Positions 6,278-10,043 of a stretch of 10,043 nt of DNA are shown piece after piece. The notes under the pieces were generated by a model. That model saw only the letters and a list, made by a program, of their open reading frames with translations, did no database searches and was not told where the DNA came from. Both the position numbers and the translations under genes were made by a program. Every line of letters begins with the position of its first letter. Positions within the stretch are counted from its first letter, which is position 1. This DNA is from Cocleimonas sp. GTDB lineage: Bacteria > Pseudomonadota > Gammaproteobacteria > Thiotrichales > Thiotrichaceae. The stretch is from positions 1 to 10,043 of the forward strand of contig JAGLBQ010000332.1 of assembly GCA_023146675.1 (NCBI GenBank), written 5' to 3'.

Positions 6278-7747
6278 CTAAAAACGTGGTATATCAGCAT
6301 GTGGTAACTCACCATTATGCACATGCATCGCACCGACCTCAGCACAACGATGCAAAGTAGGTATCACCTTACCTGGGTTTAACAGCTCATAAGGATCGAA
6401 AGCGTGCTTGATATTATGGAAATGCGTCAATTCATCAGGATTAAACTGTACACACATCTGATCCAGTTTTTCAAATCCAACACCATGCTCTCCCGTAATC
6501 GTCCCCCCCATTTTGACACATAATTCTAAAATATCACCACCAAAATGTTCCGCCTTTTCTAACTCGCCATCAATACCCGCATCAAAAAGAATCAAGGGAT
6601 GCAAATTGCCATCACCCGCATGAAAAACATTGGCGACACGTAAGCCATACTTCTCTGATAAGGCTTTAATCTCAACTAACACCTCAGCAATACGTTTACG
6701 TGGAATCGTCCCATCCATACAATAATAGTCAGGTGAAATGCGCCCAACCGCAGGGAAAGCCGCTTTGCGTCCTGCCCACAACTGCGCCTTTTCTTGTTCT
6801 GAATTTGCCATTACCACATTACTTGCATTGGCTTCTCCTAACGCAACCATCACAATATTAACCTGCTCTGCCAAATGCTCCTCTGCACCATCTAGCTCAC
6901 ACAGTAAAATAGCTTCAGCATCAACAGGGTAACCTGCGTTAGCAAAATCTTCTGCCGCCTTAATAGCAAGATTATCCATCATTTCCAACCCTGCGGGTAT
7001 TATCCCCTTAGAAATTACGATTGCAACGGCATTCGCAGCATCTTCCACCGCATCAAAAGATGCCATCAAGACATTCGTTGCCAGTGGACGGGGCAATAAT
7101 TTCACCACAACCTCAACAATAATCCCTAGCATTCCTTCTGAACCTGTCATTAGTGCTAATAAATCATAACCAGGAGTATCCAGTGTCATTGAACCCAGCG
7201 TGACTAAGTCACCTTCAACCGTAATAATCTTAACTTCTAAAATATTATGCACGGTTAAACCATACTTTAAGCAATGCACCCCACCCGCATTTTCTGCCAC
7301 ATTACCACCAATTGTGCAGGCAATCTGTGACGATGGATCAGGTGCATAATATAAACCATAAGGTGCTGCTGCCTCCGATATCGCCAAATTCCTCACCCCT
7401 GGCTGTACCCGCATCGTCATGTTTTCATGATCAATATCAATAATCGTATTAAAGCGTGACAAGCCAAGAATAATGCCGCCTTCATGCGGTAAAGCACCCC
7501 CTGAAAGTCCCGTACCTGCACCACGCGCAACTACTGGAATACGCTGGCTTTCACAAGCACGAATAATTTTTTGCACCTCTTCAATCGTGCTTGGTAAAGC
7601 AACCGCAATAGGAATACGCTGATAGGCAGGCATGCCATCACATTCATAAGGCTTTAAGTCTTCTTTAGCCGTTAGTAGGTATTTCTCTGGAAGTATTTCG
7701 CGCAGGGCTAACAGGATGTTGTTACGTGACTCTGGTTCGCTATTCAT
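6278..7747 (-). CDS. glcD: Glycolate oxidase catalytic subunit GlcD (FAD-linked)
   Basis: The flavin-dependent subunit that oxidises glycolate (and often D-lactate) to glyoxylate, acting with GlcE and GlcF at the inner membrane. With the ATG at 7745-7747 it has 489 residues, close to E. coli GlcD (499). FAD-binding type 4 motifs are ARGAGTGLSGGA (about 74-85) and PDPSSQIACTIGGNVAENAGG (about 136-156). The C-terminal oxidase domain has WAGRKAAFPAVGR, DYYCMDGTIPR, HAGDGNLHPL (about 376-385) and GEHGVG (about 419-424). The ending LNPGKVIPTLHRCAE plus AMHVHNG is nearly identical to the E. coli protein as I recall it, which favours GlcD over a generic D-lactate dehydrogenase. An in-frame TTG four codons upstream (7757-7759) could extend it. 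Neither start has a good Shine-Dalgarno site, and ATG is preferred. The 247-base gap to glcE is atypical, so the two may be transcribed separately. Confidence 0.96.
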   Translation of the reverse strand: MNSEPESRNNILLALREILPEKYLLTAKEDLKPYECDGMPAYQRIPIAVALPSTIEEVQKIIRACESQRIPVVARGAGTGLSGGALPHEGGIILGLSRFNTIIDIDHENMTMRVQPGVRNLAISEAAAPYGLYYAPDPSSQIACTIGGNVAENAGGVHCLKYGLTVHNILEVKIITVEGDLVTLGSMTLDTPGYDLLALMTGSEGMLGIIVEVVVKLLPRPLATNVLMASFDAVEDAANAVAIVISKGIIPAGLEMMDNLAIKAAEDFANAGYPVDAEAILLCELDGAEEHLAEQVNIVMVALGEANASNVVMANSEQEKAQLWAGRKAAFPAVGRISPDYYCMDGTIPRKRIAEVLVEIKALSEKYGLRVANVFHAGDGNLHPLILFDAGIDGELEKAEHFGGDILELCVKMGGTITGEHGVGFEKLDQMCVQFNPDELTHFHNIKHAFDPYELLNPGKVIPTLHRCAEVGAMHVHNGELPHADIPRF

Positions 7748-8254
7748 GACTGGTTTCAACTGTAATTATTTGGAGATACTTTAACAAATAATTGATAATA
7801 CTGCCTTAAGATTCAGCAAGCCATTTCTATAAAATAAATAGGCTTAAAAACTACGGAGCTTATGAAAACCATATTATCGGGTAATTACTAAACACTATTG
7901 AAAGTACTTTGAAGTTTAAGAACTTTTGTAAAATAAACTATCTGCTAAAAACCTACTAGCATTTATTTGAACTCATGGTAAATTTTAGAACAAAAAATAA
8001 TGATCTAGCTGTAAGTTATAAGAAATTACCTTTCTTTAAACTAGCCCTAAAAGCCCATCTCCTCTTACTTTCCCTCTATCTATTTAAGAAAAAGCAAATA
8101 TTAATCTTGACTAATACACTAGGTTTTCTAATAATACCTACTAAACCAGTCGGTTATTTTATTGCACGAAATTTAATCATTAAATTTTATAACACCTACC
8201 CCTGCAAATAGCTAGATACAACTGACTTTCTTCCAAAATTATGGGTAAACAAAA
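7748..8254. other. Divergent intergenic region between glcD and iscR (promoters, no convincing gene)
   Basis: These roughly 500 bases must hold the promoters of glcD (minus) and iscR (plus). On the minus strand TATTAT near 7793-7798 could be a -10 box, but it has no good -35 at normal spacing. A hairpin AAGCC-ATTT / AAAT-A-GGCTT (7818-7845, one bulged A) lies close by. A 9-codon frame at 7862-7891 has ACGGAG just upstream but is too short to trust. The 78-codon plus-strand frame at 7975-8211 has no ribosome site, is Lys/Leu/Ile-rich as expected of A/T-rich noise, and is not called. A 19-base palindrome lies at 8169-8187. Confidence 0.5.
8169..8187. repeat. 19-bp A/T palindrome upstream of iscR
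   Basis: AAATTTAAT (8169-8177) and ATTAAATTT (8179-8187) are exact inverted repeats around a single C. The centre is 77 bases before the iscR ATG, a position suited to an operator. I could not match it, or the sequence between it and iscR, to the type 1 or type 2 IscR consensus. In A/T-rich DNA chance is a real alternative. Confidence 0.4.
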
Positions 8255-8761
8255 ATGAAACTATCAACAAAAAGTCGTTATGCTGTAACCGCAATGATGG
8301 ATTTAGCGATCCATGATCGGGAAAGACCTGTAACACTGGCTGATATCTCTCACTGTCAGGGAATATCTCTTTCCTATTTAGAACAACTCTTTGCTAAGTT
8401 GCGTAAGGCAGGTCTTGTCGAGGGTGTGCGTGGACCAGGCGGTGGTTATCGACTTGGTAAGCCGTCTTACCAGATCAGTGTGGCGGATATAATTTTTGCT
8501 GTGGATGATTCACTTGATAGTACTAAGTGTAAGGGCAATAAGGACTGCAATGGTGGTAATAAATGCTTAACACATAAATTATGGGCTGATTTAAGTGATC
8601 GACTTTTTGAATTTTTGGATGGGATTTCTCTTTCAGAATTTGTTAGCCGCCCTGAAGTACTTCAACTATCGCAACGCCAAGACACCACAGCTAGTCGCAT
8701 TGCTAATATGTTTCCTCCCCATGCAAGTCTGTCGACTAACTCAAAGCATCAGTATCAGTGA
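8255..8761 (+). CDS. iscR: Fe-S cluster-sensing transcriptional regulator IscR (Rrf2 family)
   Basis: A 168-residue Rrf2-family winged-helix regulator very like E. coli IscR (162 residues). The opening MKLSTKSRYAVTAMMDLA is the family N-terminus. The recognition helix region ADISHCQGISLSYLEQLFAKLRKAGLV (29-55) contains Glu43, which in E. coli governs type 1 versus type 2 site choice. The wing is RGPGGGY (59-65). Cluster ligands Cys92, Cys98, Cys104 and His107 (in STKCKGNKDC and KCLTHKLW) are all present at E. coli numbering, so [2Fe-2S] sensing should be intact. In most gammaproteobacteria iscR leads iscSUA-hscBA-fdx. Here no isc gene follows: 8762-8894 is empty and then comes a terminator and the convergent prk. 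It is thus an orphan copy or a relocated regulator. Its divergence from an Fe-S-containing glycolate oxidase cluster suggests, but does not prove, local control. Only a weak GGGT lies before the ATG. Confidence 0.95.
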   Translation: MKLSTKSRYAVTAMMDLAIHDRERPVTLADISHCQGISLSYLEQLFAKLRKAGLVEGVRGPGGGYRLGKPSYQISVADIIFAVDDSLDSTKCKGNKDCNGGNKCLTHKLWADLSDRLFEFLDGISLSEFVSRPEVLQLSQRQDTTASRIANMFPPHASLSTNSKHQYQ

Positions 8762-8894
8762 TTTAGCAATAGATTAGATATAAATCATAACAATTTAGAG
8801 CTTCAAGCATCGTTTTTAACTGATAAATAGATACGAAAAAAATAACTATACAGACTTAGTTGTTACCCAATCCCAAATAAGTTTAGTAGCCATT

Positions 8895-8933
8895 AAAAAA
8901 GCCCCAATATGTTGTCATATTCAGGGCTTTTTT
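8895..8933. terminator. Bidirectional terminator shared by iscR and prk
   Basis: AAAAAAGCCC (8895-8904) pairs perfectly with GGGCTTTTTT (8924-8933). Beyond a small internal loop, AATATG pairs with CATATT (8906-8911 with 8916-8921) around TTGT. The A-run and T-run make it work in both directions. It lies 133 bases past iscR and 32 bases past the prk stop, so it should end both convergent transcripts. Confidence 0.92.
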
Positions 8934-8965
8934 ATTTTAATAGCGTTATCTTTTTCTACACTATT

Positions 8966-9862
8966 TTATTTACTACTCTCAATCATACTATGAATAATGG
9001 GTGCAAGAATAATCTCCATTGCCATACTCATTTTTCCACCTGACACAACGATAGTATTACGACGTGTCATGAAAGAACCTTCTATCATGTTCAATAAGTA
9101 AGGAAAATCAATACCAAACTTTGCAGGGTCTTTAAAGCGAATAACCACCATACTCTCGTCAGGCGTTGGAATATCGCGTGCAATAAAAGGATGCGATGTA
9201 TCAACTAAAGGGACGCGTTGGAAGTTAATATCAGTACGTGCAAACTGAGGAGTAATGTAATGAACGTAATCAGGCATACGACGCAAGATAGTCTCAACCG
9301 TATCTGCTGCCGTATAACCACGCTCAGAATAATCACGATGTATCTTCTGAATCCACTCTAGATTAACACTCGGTACTACGCCAATTCCCAAATCAACAAA
9401 TTTAGACGTATCAACATCCTGTTTTTCATCAGCAACTAGACCGTGCAATCCTTCATAAAAGAGTAAGTCACTTCCTGCCTCAATATCTTCCCACGGCGTA
9501 AACTCACCCGATGTATTATTACAACCAAGACGCTTATTCTGCTCGGCGGCTTCGTCATCATTGTGTAAATAATAACGTTTTTTACTAACGCCAGCTTCAC
9601 CATATTCTTTAAAGGTTTTTTCTATCGCGGCAAAATCATTTGCTTGAGGACCAAAGTGGCTAAAGCTGAGATCACCACTCTCTTCTGCTTCTTTTGCTTT
9701 TTGACCAAACTCAACACGACTTAGGCTGTGAAAGCTATCGCCTTCAACAATCGCTGGGCTAATGCCCTCACGATTAAAAATGTTCTCAAAAGCTCTTTTA
9801 ACATAGGTTGTACCAGCGCCAGATGAACCAGTAACAGAAACAACAGGATACTTACTTGACAT
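8966..9862 (-). CDS. prk: Phosphoribulokinase, class I (proteobacterial type)
   Basis: A 298-residue kinase that phosphorylates ribulose 5-phosphate with ATP to ribulose 1,5-bisphosphate, the Rubisco substrate, in the cytoplasm. The P-loop is TGSSGAGTT (11-19). EGDSFH (40-45) carries the catalytic Asp42 and His45, and Arg49 matches the sugar-phosphate-binding Arg of the Rhodobacter enzyme. LLFYEGLHG (133-141) holds the Walker B-like Glu137. NLEWIQKIHRD (167-177), DINFQRVP (211-218) and DTSHPFIARDIPTPDES (221-237) are hallmark stretches of the octameric class I enzyme, which is usually NADH-activated. Length matches the class (about 290). TAAGGAG lies 5 bases before the ATG. No other cbb gene is visible: the gene stands alone between its terminator and an upstream gap. 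The related non-autotrophic E. coli PrkB is an alternative family member, but the sequence is close to the true Calvin-cycle enzymes. Confidence 0.95.
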   Translation of the reverse strand: MSSKYPVVSVTGSSGAGTTYVKRAFENIFNREGISPAIVEGDSFHSLSRVEFGQKAKEAEESGDLSFSHFGPQANDFAAIEKTFKEYGEAGVSKKRYYLHNDDEAAEQNKRLGCNNTSGEFTPWEDIEAGSDLLFYEGLHGLVADEKQDVDTSKFVDLGIGVVPSVNLEWIQKIHRDYSERGYTAADTVETILRRMPDYVHYITPQFARTDINFQRVPLVDTSHPFIARDIPTPDESMVVIRFKDPAKFGIDFPYLLNMIEGSFMTRRNTIVVSGGKMSMAMEIILAPIIHSMIESSK

Positions 9863-9867
9863 AAAAA

Positions 9868-9874
9868 CTCCTTA
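9868..9874 (-). promoter_or_regulatory. Strong ribosome binding site of prk
   Basis: On the minus strand TAAGGAG is followed by five T residues and the ATG. It is the strongest Shine-Dalgarno match in the window and fixes the prk start, contrasting with the glc genes, several of which have none. Confidence 0.8.
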
Positions 9875-9901
9875 GAAAGTTATATATTGGGGTGTGGCTA
9901 T

Positions 9902-9930
9902 TGTATATGCGATTTATAGAGAAAAAACAA
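9902..9930 (-). promoter_or_regulatory. Candidate promoter of prk
   Basis: On the minus strand TTGTTT (9925-9930) is followed after 17 bases by TATACA (9902-9907), which overlaps a TACAAT option. The match is moderate, but the spacing and position, about 40-68 bases before the ATG, are right. The remaining bases to 10043 contain no gene. I saw no clear LysR/CbbR-type half-site pair that I would defend. Confidence 0.35.
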
Positions 9931-10043
9931 TATCTAATAATACCTATCCCATTAGTGATTTACGCATAAGCCACTCATTGTGATGTATATATTCTAACCG
10001 ATCATAGGTAAATTCAATAACTGAGTTTTAATTATTTCAATAA

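Noticed and set aside
6738..6932. Plus-strand open frame within glcD
   Set aside because: Antisense shadow of conserved GlcD sequence.
7975..8211. 78-codon plus-strand open frame before iscR
   Set aside because: No Shine-Dalgarno site, A/T-driven Lys/Leu/Ile/Asn composition, and its end overlaps the A/T palindrome. Best read as intergenic DNA.
8225..8250. Possible IscR type 2 binding site just before iscR
   Set aside because: CC and GG elements are present (TTCC...TGGG), but the spacing is several bases too short for the consensus.
8595..8777. Plus-strand open frame overlapping the 3' part of iscR
   Set aside because: Alternative frame of iscR with no start signal.
1..10043. CRISPR array, tRNA, rRNA, insertion sequence or integrase
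   Set aside because: No regularly spaced direct repeats, no cloverleaf or rRNA-like stretches, and no transposase or integrase motifs were seen on either strand.

Overview
The window is AT-rich bacterial chromosome, probably from a gammaproteobacterium living as a chemolithoautotroph. It carries a class I (proteobacterial-type) phosphoribulokinase, the key kinase of the Calvin-Benson cycle, and an IscR whose cluster residues fall at the same positions as in Escherichia coli. It also carries a three-subunit GlcDEF glycolate oxidase very close to the enterobacterial one. A secreted Gly/Asn/Ala-rich protein loosely resembles sulfur-globule envelope proteins, so a sulfur-oxidising Thiotrichales-like host is plausible, but this is inference.

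Layout, left to right. Positions 1-122 (minus) hold the start of a membrane-anchored protein cut by the window edge. Positions 123-416 have no gene but contain a structured stretch that may be a dispersed repeat. A bidirectional terminator (417-451) separates it from the secreted low-complexity protein (510-1073, minus), which has a good sigma70-type promoter. Then comes a minus-strand run of five genes, read from right to left: glcD (7747-6278), glcE (6030-4909), glcF (4912-3701), a small tyrosine-phosphatase-like protein (3685-3221) and a PP2C phosphatase/Ser-Thr kinase fusion with a C-terminal membrane anchor (3069-1324). glcE and glcF overlap by 4 bases and the phosphatase follows glcF after 15 bases, so these three are very likely co-transcribed. 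glcD and the kinase fusion are set off by gaps of about 250 and 150 bases. A gene-poor region of about 500 bases separates glcD from a divergent iscR (8255-8761, plus). iscR converges on prk (9862-8966, minus) at a strong shared terminator (8895-8933).

How the genes may work together: Rubisco oxygenation yields 2-phosphoglycolate, hence glycolate, and GlcDEF oxidises glycolate to glyoxylate. Having prk and glcDEF within 1.5 kb fits a photorespiratory salvage role. GlcF carries two ferredoxin-type [4Fe-4S] motifs, and the Fe-S-sensing regulator IscR is encoded divergently without the usual iscSUA genes after it. The two signalling proteins behind glcF suggest that phosphorylation may be tied to this carbon salvage step, which appears to be the least described aspect of the window.
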